Assembly: GCA_032622095.1 (NCBI GenBank)
Contig: CP136063.1
Coordinates: forward strand, 61,767,897-61,831,896
From: Siphonodentalium dalli
Taxonomy: Eukaryota; Mollusca; Scaphopoda; Gadilida; Siphonodentaliidae
DNA length: 64,000 bases
Reading direction: 5' to 3'
The notes beneath the pieces were generated by a model. The model did no database searches, was not told where the DNA came from, and saw only the letters and a program-made list of their open reading frames with translations. Each line of letters opens with the position of its first letter. The stretch's first letter is position 1. Shown in pieces: positions 11,935 through 21,835 of this stretch. The translations under genes were made by a program, and so were the position numbers.

Positions 11935-12864
11935 CAGGGATTCCGCTATACCGGCAGGGGGTCCCTTTGACGGCCCCGTTCCCCTAGCCAAGTTTTCCCC
12001 TAGCAAAGTTTTTCTCTGATTTTCCCCTGACGCATTCCCCTCCCAGGGCCCTTGAACCCTTTGTTTTAATGCAAACTCCTTGAAAACACTGGAATTTCGT
12101 GTAACCGTAAAACCTTCAGTATATCGATTCGTAATATATTGCCGGAAACGATATATTTTGTGTACGATGCGAATGCGATATTTGTGACGTAACTCTACCA
12201 ATGAAGCGTCATAGCTTCGTTGGTTACCAAGTACAAATCTTTATATAGCAATTATCTCGAGTCAATATCAATTGTGCGACCCCCTCTCCCGCCCAATGAA
12301 GCATCATAGCCAACACTTTCCCGCCGATAGCAGCAATTCTCTCGAGGTAATTTCAATTGTGTGACCCCAAATGATTGAATGCAACAACAAAATAGTTCCG
12401 AGCTTTTTAAACCAGTGTTCGTAGATCGAATGAATTTTTAAAAGACGAGTGAATGTTACTGTTGGTCATGAACTTCCCTTGATGACTTGGCGAGGCACCT
12501 CCTCAAGAGTATAGTTGACTTTTAACTGGTACGAAATATCATAGTACATTTAATTATTCTACCCACCGGAAATAAAAAATAAATCTAAATTTAGTCTCAG
12601 TTAAAAGTTTGTTTTTATTTCACTCAGTTCAACCACAATAATGTGGTTAATCAACTTAATTGACTGACTGTTGTATCACATAAATTGTTACATTTCTTGT
12701 TTTAATTTTGAGAATGTATACATACCAGAATTATAATCGTAATTCGCGTTCTGCTGGACAATGCATTTCTAGTGTTGCACTTTTCTAAATTTTCGAAGCA
12801 GGTGTTCGTGTTTTCCCCTATCTACAAACCGGCCCCATTCCCCTACCCCCTAGCGGAAACACTG
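11935..12864. mobile_element. 930-bp hAT-like non-autonomous DNA transposon
   Basis: Imperfect 14-bp terminal inverted repeats: CAGGGATTCCGCTA on the left, and TAGCGGAAACACTG on the right (reverse complement CAGTGTTTCCGCTA). ATGTATG lies immediately outside both ends (11,928-11,934 and 12,865-12,871). CAG(G/T)G-type ends and a target duplication of 7-8 bp fit the hAT superfamily. The interior has no transposase frame. It splits the minisatellite, so it is younger than the array. Confidence 0.75.
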
Positions 12865-12871
12865 ATGTATG

Positions 12872-13390
12872 TTGACCCATGCCTGTGTGGGGGTGTATGG
12901 GTATACGCAAGTGGGGTTATATGACCATTGGTGAGGTGCATATGTATACATGGAGCGATGCAATGGTCATGGGTGGGGTGTATATGTATACCTTGGGTGG
13001 CTATTTGGCCATGGGTGTGGAACATAGGTACACATGGATTGACTTTATGGCCAATGGTGAGGTCAATAGGTATACAATGATTGACTGTGTGATCATGAAT
13101 GTGGTGCATATGTGTACATATAGTGACGATACGGTCATTGGTCAGTTGTAGGAGGTATACCTGGTGTGCATGCATTAAATTGTTATTGACAGATGGATGG
13201 TCATGTGTGGTGTGCAGGGATATACACAAGTATGGCTGTGTGGTTATGGGTGATGTGTATGTTTATAAAGCGAGCGACTATATTGTCATATGTGTGTTGT
13301 TTATTTGTATTTGGAGTGACTGTATGGCCCTGGTGGGTTGTACATGTGTACCTTGGGTGGCTATCGCTTTCCACAATAACTCAATGATAT
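12872..13390. repeat. 42-bp minisatellite, segment 3
   Basis: Best-preserved part of the array (see 10,400-11,096). The minus-strand frame 12,843-13,229 shows successive 14-residue units such as GHKVNPCVPMFHTH and GQIATQGIHIHPTH. Confidence 0.7.
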
Positions 13391-13494
13391 GTTGCTTGAT
13401 ATAGAGATCACACCAGAGAGCCTTCCTTGGTGGCGTGTATGCACAATGGAGGAAATGTTAAACGATTTTCCTGACAATAGTTGATAAATGTTTA

Positions 13495-14685
13495 TGCTAA
13501 TGGGCAAGAGTAGCCACATATTATGGTCGGATGGTCCCTCTCAGTTCCGTTTCAAAGTTCTGCCCATTTATTTTCAAAAACTTGGCCAGAATCCCAAATG
13601 ACGTTTTCGGCACAATTGTACACTGCACATTTTAAAATTAAATGATCGTGCCTCATAATGTACAGTGCCAACCAGAATATAAAATGTAGTTGTCAGTCGA
13701 TTAACTAACGTGTATAATAACAAAGTTAGTAACGCTTTGCTACCTTTTCGGAACAGCAGATAATTATGTTCCGGATATATGTGAAAATCAACTTTTTACC
13801 CAATTTAGTTGCCATTTTGGAAGCCACCTTGAGTAATTTGGTCATTAAACACCTTATTGTGACACATTTAAGATAGATAAAAACAATAAACACCTCTCAT
13901 GCCAAAGATAGTTACAGTTTACTTGCAAAAAAAACTCAAACATGAGAAGAGATTTTTTGCCGATATTTATGTCACGTTTGTGAGAGTGAAATCCAATATT
14001 TCTGGTAATGTCTTTGTTACAATAGTTAGTAGCAATGTTAGTATTCAATGTATAGAAGGCAGAATAGCCAATTTCATTCATCAACCACAAATTGTAAGCG
14101 ATTCCAGGACACACTGGGGCAATATATACCATTTTCCATATATTGGCGGCCATTTTGGTGGCCATTTTGATCCAAAGTAACAACTTTTGTTCCTATGAAT
14201 TGGAGTATCCATGTATAATGGTATTCCTCACTTATATTCCACCGTTGTGCTCATTCTTTGTTGAAATTTGAACAGAAACCCAATTGTGATTTTTTGGTGA
14301 CATTTTATACCGCATTCTGTAAAATCAAACTTTTGAGGGAACGGATGGGGGCTAGGACCCCAATAATTGCTTTTTTCATTACCCCAATGATTAGTTAATA
14401 TAAAACTATAAAAAATAAGGTCACAATCCTCAACCAGTTCTAAACAACAGAAACTGATCAAGAAGATATGAGTGAAAAATAGTCATATTTTCTACTTCCG
14501 GTGGCCATTTTGAATATATGAAATTTATTTATACCTCTCAATAAGGACTACTCAACTATCAATAGATCAACATATCGCACGACTTAATATCTCATAAACT
14601 GCCCGAGTGATTGCGAATTAAAATTTATTAAGTCAGATATTCAATTTTGGCGGCCATCTTGGATTCAATGGCCTCGAAACATGTG
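13495..14685 (-). repeat. right inverted arm of the foldback element
   Basis: Reverse-complement partner of 9,155-10,345. Open frames here (13,854-14,183 on both strands) are shared shadows of the palindrome and show no domain. Confidence 0.8.
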
Positions 14686-15202
14686 AACATTGACTACCTT
14701 AATGCATCCATGTGCTCGTGGAATGTTATAGAAAACTGCCCTGGTCTATCTTCTCGTGGAAAATAATGAAAACATCGGTATTGTTCATAGTTTAATCACG
14801 TTATGCATGCGTAAGTTCACACACTGTACTTTTTCAGATATATCTTCAAAATAAACGAAAAATCATATCATCGGTGTCACTTTAAGAAAAATATCGAGTC
14901 AGGTGCCCATCTGACGCTATCTTCGCAGACACTTGTTATATTCAGTTCGAATGAAACTGAGTTTGAGAAGATACATACAGTTTTAGAATTAATTTTGAGA
15001 GAAATATTTCCCCTACCCCCAATAAGGATTTTATCGCCAAAAATCACAGTAGTTTTATAAAAATCGCTATAAAATGAAAAAGCCCCCACACCCGAGTGGC
15101 AAACAAGCAGGAAAATGTGTGAAATACATCCCTCTATCGGAAAAACATAGTCGGCTAAAATCCGCACAGGGGGAGGGTGGCCATATGGTAGCTCAAGTTC
15201 TA
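14686..15202. repeat. right terminal segment of the foldback element
   Basis: About 380 bp longer than the corresponding left end (9,018-9,155), with a low-similarity stretch before the terminal inverted repeat at about 15,154-15,202. The frames at 14,877-15,263 (minus) and 15,074-15,274 (plus) cross the element boundary and are unlikely to be genes. Confidence 0.55.
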
Positions 15203-15205
15203 AAT

Positions 15206-15770
15206 CAGTTCCCATGGGGATCACCACGAAGATACGCCGTGATGGTGTCATCTGAAAATACACTACCTGTATAATCTGCCCCCCCCCCCCACCTTGTGTC
15301 TTTATTTATACTTATATTAGTACATTAATTTCGGAAACGCTATCGGTAGTTTCTATATCGGGATCGTGTCATTCATCTCCCTTTAACCTTTGTGTATACC
15401 TCTGCAATATATTTATCCACTGATTCCACACATTTCGTGAAAAAGTCCTTTGTCAGTCAATGTCCCCGTATACTAACGTACTATTGCCTTCAATGAACAT
15501 TGACAACGATCAAGAGTCTGTGGTCTGATGATTTTATACGCCATGTCGCGCACTTCGACCAATCCAAAAAAAACCAAACATTGTAATCCAATAAATCGAA
15601 TAGGGGCCCAGTAGCGACCAATAAACTTATCGATAATGTAATACTGTAAACATCATCAATCGAAGTACTTGTACCGCTACTTCCCATTAATGATATACCT
15701 ATCTCACATGAACAGGGGCGATGTACCGGGTATGAAATGATATGTCAAATGGTTGTAGATCAGATGAATT
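15206..15770. repeat. cluster spacer block 2
   Basis: Same order and sequence as 39,114-39,900, beginning GTTCCCATG(G/T)GGATCA and containing ATACGCCGTGATGG. It carries a C-tract at 15,280. Non-coding. Confidence 0.7.
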
Positions 15771-16019
15771 CCAGTGATTGATATCCGAAATGAAGTAGTG
15801 TGAAAAGCCTAATTCAGAGAATGACAAGGCCACAAGGGGATGGAGATGAATGATGTACAGAAATAAAGTATCCCTTAGATGTTACATACTTGTGATAATA
15901 TAAATTGATAGAGAAGTGAAAATGAGAACCGAGATATGAGATGCATAGGAGTAATAGAATGGGAACCTAGATATGAGATGCATGGGAGTAATATAATGAG
16001 AACCTAGATATGAGATGCA
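15771..16019. repeat. cluster spacer block 3 with tandem 38-40-bp units
   Basis: Starts GTGATTGATATCCGAAATG, shared with 21,838 and 39,926. The unit ATATGAGATGCAT(A/G)GGAGTA occurs several times here and at 16,820-16,945 but only once in the other two copies, a local expansion. Confidence 0.65.
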
Positions 16020-16021
16020 TA

Positions 16022-16818
16022 CACTCTTATAACTAATGTGTAGAAACGATTACACATCAAATGTGTATACCCGGTTAATACACATAGCAATGTGTAGTTT
16101 TACATACAAATACATTGACCAAGTGCCGTTCTACACATAATGTGTATATTTTGTTACACACAATTGTGTAAGAATGTAGAGCATGCGCATTGCGGTGCCT
16201 TCAGTTTCATAGTCTGCTACGTGACGGCCATATTGTTTGAGTATATTTTTTGGAATACAATCTACAGCGATCGTAGACAAGGATGTAAGTTCAGAATTCC
16301 AATTTGTGGGTTTAGTATTAATAGTATATGAGGATTTATATGTTAAAACTTTCTTGGCGATTACTGCCCTTAGACTCTTGTTATGATTGTTGTAATAATA
16401 CTAATATTATACAATCACGCCTCGACCGTGGTTTGTTCATTCAAAGCAAAAACTCACAGTACATAACAAAATACTACATACCACTATGCACCATGAAAGT
16501 TTTAACATATAAATCTGCATTTATCTTTAATACTATACCCACAGGTCGGACTACTGAACTTGCATTTCTTGTCTACGAACCGTGTGTGTAAGAACCTACA
16601 CAAAATGTGTAAGGGATATGTGTTGATTTTATACACACAGTTGTGTATAAATGTGTAAAAATTTACCCATGTATGTGTAAAAATTGTTACACAATATGTG
16701 TACGAATATGAAACTACACATATACTACACAAATATGTTTAAGATCAAAATTGAATAATGATTGTGTAGCAGGGCTACACATTTTGTGTAGAAAACCTAC
16801 ACATTAGTCATAAGAGTG
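16022..16818. mobile_element. 797-bp TA-flanked DNA transposon rich in short palindromes
   Basis: Inverted termini CACTCTTATAACTAATGTG (16,022) and CACATTAGTCATAAGAGTG (to 16,818), flanked by TA at 16,020-16,021 and 16,819-16,820. The uninterrupted site GATGCATAGGAGTAATA is present at 15,946 and 22,008, each with one TA. Both subterminal regions are full of TACACA...TGTGTA palindromes (for example TACACATAGCAATGTGTAG). TA duplication suggests the Tc1/mariner/IS630 group, but no transposase is encoded; the frames at 16,140-16,331 and 16,328-16,591 are unrecognised. Confidence 0.75.
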
Positions 16819-16819
16819 T

Positions 16820-17156
16820 AGGAGTAATAGAATGAGAACCTAGATATGAGATGCATGGGAGTAATAGCATGAGTAGTGTTATCATATAGAACCTAGATAT
16901 GAGATGCATGGGAGTAATATAATGAGTAGTGTTATCATGAGTATTGAATGAAATCATCATATATGAAATACACGTACATCACTATGTATCAGATGTATCA
17001 CTCATATGGTCACAATGATAACCCCTATCTCACATATAAATACATAACTCACACATTGGTTTGTGTATATACGCCATACAAGTACGATGAAATAGACATA
17101 ATAACAAAAAGATTACAACTAGCCATAATTATTCATAGCCAATAAGTCCCAAAACA
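16820..17156. repeat. cluster spacer block 3, continued
   Basis: Continues the block interrupted by the TA element, with further ATATGAGATGCAT units and then sequence shared with 22,025-22,255 and 40,105-40,275 (CATACGTACATCACTATG-type). Non-coding. Confidence 0.6.
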
Positions 17157-17728
17157 AAGAAGTCCCGATATCAAACGTCGATTATATTGGATTTAAAGTA
17201 CACGATAAAACGACACAATACGCATACACAAATTACTAGCACAACTTGCAGAAGAAATAAATAAAGTAAACCTACACATCGGCGGGATATATATAAAAAT
17301 TTCTCCAACCAACCGTTTAATATCAAGTCAATAATCGAAAACTAAATAGTTGGTATCCTGCATTGTCACCCTCTATTGGCGATAGTTAGGGACATGACAA
17401 TCTGCGGGATGGGATGGGATATGGGTTACAATCAACTAAATATTTCCCATAGGCGACAGTGTTAGGGTTATAGTAATGGCGAGGATATGATATCCTCTTT
17501 TGTTTTAATTGAATTATATAGCAAGATTAATAGTAATGGCTACGATGTGATTTCATATTTTTGTTCAATTGCATTTTATAGCAGCCTATATGTATTCTAT
17601 GTAGGATATGATTTCCTGTTTTACATCTATTTATATTTTAGATTTGAATTAATTTAATTTGCAATGTATGTTCACACTTTTATAATATCCTATTGCACAC
17701 TACAGTAATACCCTAAATAACCGACTCC
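17157..17728. repeat. partial spacer block 5 and AT-rich spacer
   Basis: 17,157-17,400 matches 23,057-23,290 and 47,538-47,765, starting AGTCCCGATATCAAA and including ACACATCGGCGGGATATATA. The rest (17,400-17,728) is AT-rich and unrecognised. Confidence 0.6.
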
Positions 17729-17732
17729 TTAA

Positions 17733-18387
17733 AGGGGTACTACTGTACACAAACATAGGCGATTTTTTTATTTACTCCCATTGAAATAACTTTCAAGTTA
17801 GATTGTGTTCGTGTTATATGAGTTTCGTATAAACCTAATTTAGCGAAGAAAATGTTGATCTTGGAAACAAAAATATTACGATATCAAACTACGCGCCATG
17901 TTTTTGACCTTCACCGGAGAAGACACAGGTCGCACGAAGAACCGGAAGTTCACTGCTCACAGCTTCGATTGATGCATTCAATCTCTTCCATCGAACAATC
18001 TCACTCCCTATGAAATACTTGACGCTTTATGACTCTTGTTTCTTTCTCCCTTTTTCCGAATCGGTTATAACGGGCCTTCTTTTGCGGGTAACATGTTTTG
18101 TTTGCAACCCAATAATGTTCGCGAACGGCCGTCGATAAAAGACACGCAATAGATCATGTCAGATGCGATTTCAAGAACGGTAACTCGCAATGCCATAATT
18201 CTCAATTTATGACTCCAGCCATAAATGAATTTATATTAAATAATTCAATTTTACTTTTACGATAGCCTGTTAACCGGAACGTTTTCAGTAGACATCGTCG
18301 ACTCAAATTAGTTATTTTATAATATAATATTCATATTAGATCGCTATTGTCAGCTGGAATTTATTGAAATTGGGGTACAGTACCCCT
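17733..18387. mobile_element. 655-bp TTAA-flanked element (family 4)
   Basis: Left end AGGGGTACTACTGTAC at 17,733, right end GGGGTACAGTACCCCT to 18,387, inverted relative to each other, with TTAA outside both (17,729-17,732 and 18,388-18,391). A TTAA target fits piggyBac- or Kolobok-mobilised MITEs. No coding content seen. Confidence 0.7.
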
Positions 18388-18589
18388 TTAAGCCATCCCG
18401 ACGATTCATTGCCCTACTGAGCCAAACTTTAAATACTTTTGCGTGTAGAACTCCATGTCGGACATACGTTGTCAAAAAAGAAATTGTGCCTAACCATACT
18501 TATTCCTGGAAATAAATTGGCATTTCCACAACTACCCCCTTTTGTGCACAAAATTTTAATATAGAAAGGTTGCGTGACAAAATAATCCA

Positions 18590-18885
18590 CACCGGTAATC
18601 GACCATGTGAATGTGACGTGGTTCGAATAGACTTCAGTCATACCAACACAAGATTATTTACAGAGTCATCGCCCATACAAGTGTGACGTGTTCCAAAAGG
18701 CATTTAGTGAGTCCGTTTCCCTGCCTAAGCATATTAACACACATAGGTGACCAATCATACGAGTATGTAATATTCTTCCCAGTCAGCCTGACAACCCACA
18801 CCATTGAATGCCCTTACAAGTGCGACCTTTGTCAGAAGAAGTTCGATGTGACATTGAGTCAGACAAGACTGATGACGTTTTGTCA
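18590..18885 (+). pseudogene. isolated zinc-finger relic, plus strand
   Basis: Plus-strand codons read HRPYKCDVFQKAFSESVS then KHINTHR before a stop (about 18,668-18,750), and PYKCDLCQKKF (about 18,812-18,845) in another frame. These are C2H2 units with lost cysteines and histidines. Orientation is opposite to loci A-C. The same CGACCAT, TGACGTG and CCAAAAGGCA words make up the 148-bp array at 20.1-20.6 kb. Confidence 0.6.
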
Positions 18886-18939
18886 GTCCAGTAACATGAC
18901 AACATATATAGTTCATCGAAATTCGGTGATGTAGTAGTT

Positions 18940-20080
18940 CCAACGGAAAATAGTTGGTATATTTGTCCTCACTTTTAATTGCATATTCATACCCTCGAAA
19001 TTAGGTGACCCGACGCGTTAGGGACAGCAGAAAATGTTTGGTTTATTAGCTTCGTCTCTGGAAGGCGACATTAACAACAAATTTCATCATTGAAATTATG
19101 TCACATAGCCGAAGTATTAGAACTACGTCAAACGTGCCCAGCTATAAAACACGGGGGCCAGTAATGTGTTGTGTGGAAACCGTTGGGTTCACATATCCTC
19201 TGATGATTGAGTATATAAAATAACGGATTCGATGGCATTATGTCGCTATACATGGAAAGATAAACTTTCAAATCTTAATGTTCTTGATGCCAAAAGGTTC
19301 AGTCTCCTTTCCAAATTTATTCAACACAATATACGAATACAAATAATTTTATTGTCAATTGTCAGGCACAGCAGTACATAATGAAACGCATAACAAAATT
19401 AAGAATGAATGGAACGATGTTGTTGGTGTAGTTAAATAATAATTAGACAACTTTATCCTCAACCTCCCCTTAGACGCTATATTTCTTGAATAGTATAATA
19501 TTATATAGCTTGATCCCTCTCATCCGCATCATCAATTCTGCTATCTGAATCTTTTTTGTTTATTATGGTCAATAAATTAAATCAATATTCTATCATGAAG
19601 ACAATATATGATGGTATACATATTTACTATTGCTATGTTGCACCTATCAATTTGGGTCAGACTAAGTGGTGTACTATAGTCAGGGAAGGTTGAGGTGTCT
19701 CATGGACTGATAACATAACATAAAAACAATGATGAATTATTTTGAGATATCTCAGAACACAACAAAACGCACATATCAAAACACAATATATATAGGTACA
19801 TATTCTAGTTGGTAGTCTATATTGTTAATGGTCACTGATCCGAAATATTGCATGCACTTATATTTCCCCAATTAGTTTTAATCTTGAAGTGTGTAGTTTA
19901 TAAAGAAAGTCTTATAATTTTAGTAATGTACCAGATCCAACAGCCATGGAAATTCGTCCACTGATTCACGTTTACTGAAGCCAACATGTGATAAGTCAAC
20001 TTCACAGTTCACCCAGAAACGTTCCTCAAGCCTTTTGGTACACGTCATAAGTGTATGAACGATCTGTGTGATTTGTCTTG
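18940..20080. other. non-coding, nothing recognised
   Basis: AT-rich. At 19,340-19,400 the minus strand contains AATAAAATT and AATAAATTTGG, which could be the 3' end of an old retroelement or transcript, but nothing else supports that. Confidence 0.4.
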
Positions 20081-20090
20081 TGATAGTTTA

Positions 20091-20612
20091 ACTGAAAGCT
20101 ATTCAAACCACGTCACACTCATATGGTCGATTACCGGTGTAGATTATTTTGTCACGGAACCGGACTCATTAAGTGCCTTTTGGTACACGTCACACGTGTA
20201 TGGACGATTAACTGTGTGATTTGTCTTGTGATAGTTTAACTGAAAGCTATTCAAACCACGTCACATTCGTATGGTCGATTACCGGTGTGTATTCTTTTGT
20301 TACGCAACCGGACTCACTAAGTGCCTTTTGGTACACATCACACGTGTATGGGCGATTGACTGTGTGATTTCTCTTGTGTTGGTATGACTGAAAGCTATTC
20401 AAACCACGTCACACTCGTATGTTCGATTACCGGTGTGTATTCTTTTGTCACGGAACCGGACTCACTAAGTGCCTTTTGGTACACGTCACACGTGTATGGG
20501 CGATTGACTGTGATATCTCGTGTTGGTATGACTGAAAGCTATTCAAACCACGTCACACTCGTATGGTCGATTAACGGTGTGGATTCTTTTGTCACGGAAC
20601 TGGACTCGGCGC
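20091..20612 (-). repeat. 148-bp tandem array derived from decayed zinc fingers
   Basis: ACTGAAAGCTATTCAAACC recurs at 20,091, 20,239, 20,387 and 20,531 (periods 148, 148, 144). On the minus strand each unit contains HTGNRPYECDV followed by a stop, and a second degraded finger with a CDV-type core and Glu/Ser spacer. The array therefore looks like a two-finger relic amplified after losing coding function. The plus-strand frame 20,384-20,629 is its antisense shadow. Confidence 0.65.
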
Positions 20613-20636
20613 CCGTCAAAATGTATTGAGTCAGTT

Positions 20637-20853
20637 TACTTCAAAAGCTGTAATTTTGTTATTACAAAAGTGGAGACCTAGTTTTTTTTACTACAAAAGC
20701 TGGCGTGTTTTACTTCAAAAGCGGAGACCTCACTTTACTACAAAAGCTGGCGATTTTATTACAAAAGTGGTGAGGTACTTCAAAAGCTGGCGTTTTTTAC
20801 ATCAAAAGTTGAGACCTACTTCAAAAGTGGTCAGTTACTTCAAAAGCTGGCGT
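20637..20853. repeat. short degenerate repeat with TACTTCAAAAGCTGG core
   Basis: About ten cores of the form TTAC(T)T(C/A)CAAAAG(C/T)(T/G)GG occur at irregular 15-30-bp spacing, alternating with GAGACCT(A/C). The plus-strand frame of 120 residues crossing this region (20,626-20,988) is compositionally driven by the repeat. Confidence 0.6.
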
Positions 20854-20865
20854 AACAAGCCTTTC

Positions 20866-21835
20866 ATAACTTTTAAAACCCAGTGCGCTACCAGAATGCA
20901 ATGTCCCGAGATGACCAGTGTGTTGGTTGTCACATGGTTTATATTAGGGGATCACCTAGGACAAACCTCATATGATCAACCACCATAATCAAGTCCATTA
21001 AAGGATTAAGGTCTCTGAACAGCGCACATGTACAGCATTACTACTAATACCAGGTTGGATCTTCCTTGTTAAACCACTCCTAGTCAATCAGAGGATTTAG
21101 CCACCCATCACACATTGGTCCAAACCAGACACACTACAGCCAGACCTCAAAATTAGCCATGGCAAAAGGCATTGCCATAGAAAAAGCTGTAGAGGACAAT
21201 TTAGTAAATCATGAAATTCTTAAGAAATGCTGTAGAAGAAAAATGGCAATTTCAAGGGCTGCTGGACAATACATGAGTCCTGGTTTGAAAAGTGGAATCA
21301 GTGTTATGGTAGTGAATGATTTTAAACCCGAACAAATTTAAGAGAGAAAATTTCGATGCATATTACCCATAATCGAACTTGACCAGAATTTTTGGACTGG
21401 CATACTAATTTTGGTTGCATTCCGATGACCCAATCTAAAATGACGTTATAATTCAGAAACCTCAAAACGATAACATTCTAAGTAAAAGGGCCATAACTCT
21501 GGTAAAATTCAACGGACGAACCCCATAATCAAAATTGACATGTCCTTGCACTGGTAAACTCCATACCAAATTTGGTCCCAATCCGATAACCCAAATTAAA
21601 GCTATCATCCAGAAACCATTGTTGGATGAGTGCGTGCATACACACAAGAGACAATAAGCATTATACACATGTAGATGAAATTTCGCTTTTGTAATGAAAC
21701 TAACAGCTATATCTATAGACAATATTACTTTTTAGAAAAAAAATTGGTTATTTTTTATGCCATTCAGAATCGCGACTAACGGGATAATTACGGCGGTGTG
21801 ACTAACGGGACAAATTCACTATTCTCAAATTCTGT
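20866..21835. repeat. partial spacer block 5 (third copy) with a small ORF
   Basis: Corresponds to 25,893-26,880 and 50,476-51,463: starts CCTTTCATAACTTTTAAAAC and ends CTATTCTCAAATTCTGTTTG. It holds a 60-codon plus-strand frame (21,159-21,341) also open at 26,201-26,383. Otherwise non-coding. Confidence 0.75.
21159..21341 (+). CDS. conserved small ORF within a repeat, function unknown
   Basis: Sixty residues starting MAKGIAIEKAVEDN and ending VNDFKPEQI. The frame has the same length and same ends at 26,201-26,383, with about ten substitutions. The third copy (50,780-50,960) is broken. The sequence is a basic and hydrophobic mix with a CCRRK motif; I recognise no family. It may be a real short peptide, an exon fragment of a transposon, or conservation simply due to recent duplication of the DNA. 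Confidence 0.25.
   Translation: MAKGIAIEKAVEDNLVNHEILKKCCRRKMAISRAAGQYMSPGLKSGISVMVVNDFKPEQI

Larger units (their letters stand above)
9018..15202. mobile_element. 6.2-kb foldback element with 1.2-kb inverted arms
   Basis: Termini are inverted: left TAGAGCTTGAGCTGC at 9,018, right (reverse complement) TAGAACTTGAGCTACC ending at 15,202, both followed by a C-run and TGCGGATTTT. AAT flanks both ends (9,015-9,017 and 15,203-15,205). The matching site in the other cluster unit (39,111-39,113) is unoccupied and has a single AAT, which supports insertion. Inside are about 1.19-kb inverted arms, a minisatellite, a hAT-like insertion and a LINE/SINE tail, each listed separately. No transposase frame was recognised, so it is non-autonomous, or its enzyme is of a kind I do not recognise. 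Confidence 0.75.

Noticed and set aside
10400-13390. Possible link between the 42-bp minisatellite and the 84-bp finger repeat (half the length)
   Set aside because: No sequence similarity between the two consensus units; the ratio is probably coincidence.
20091-20612. CRISPR-like array because of regular repeats
   Set aside because: The repeats are long, with no unique spacers, and translate to decayed zinc fingers; the context is a eukaryotic genome.
20626-20988. 120-codon plus-strand ORF
   Set aside because: Composition is dictated by the TACTTCAAAAG repeat, and the frame crosses into block 5.
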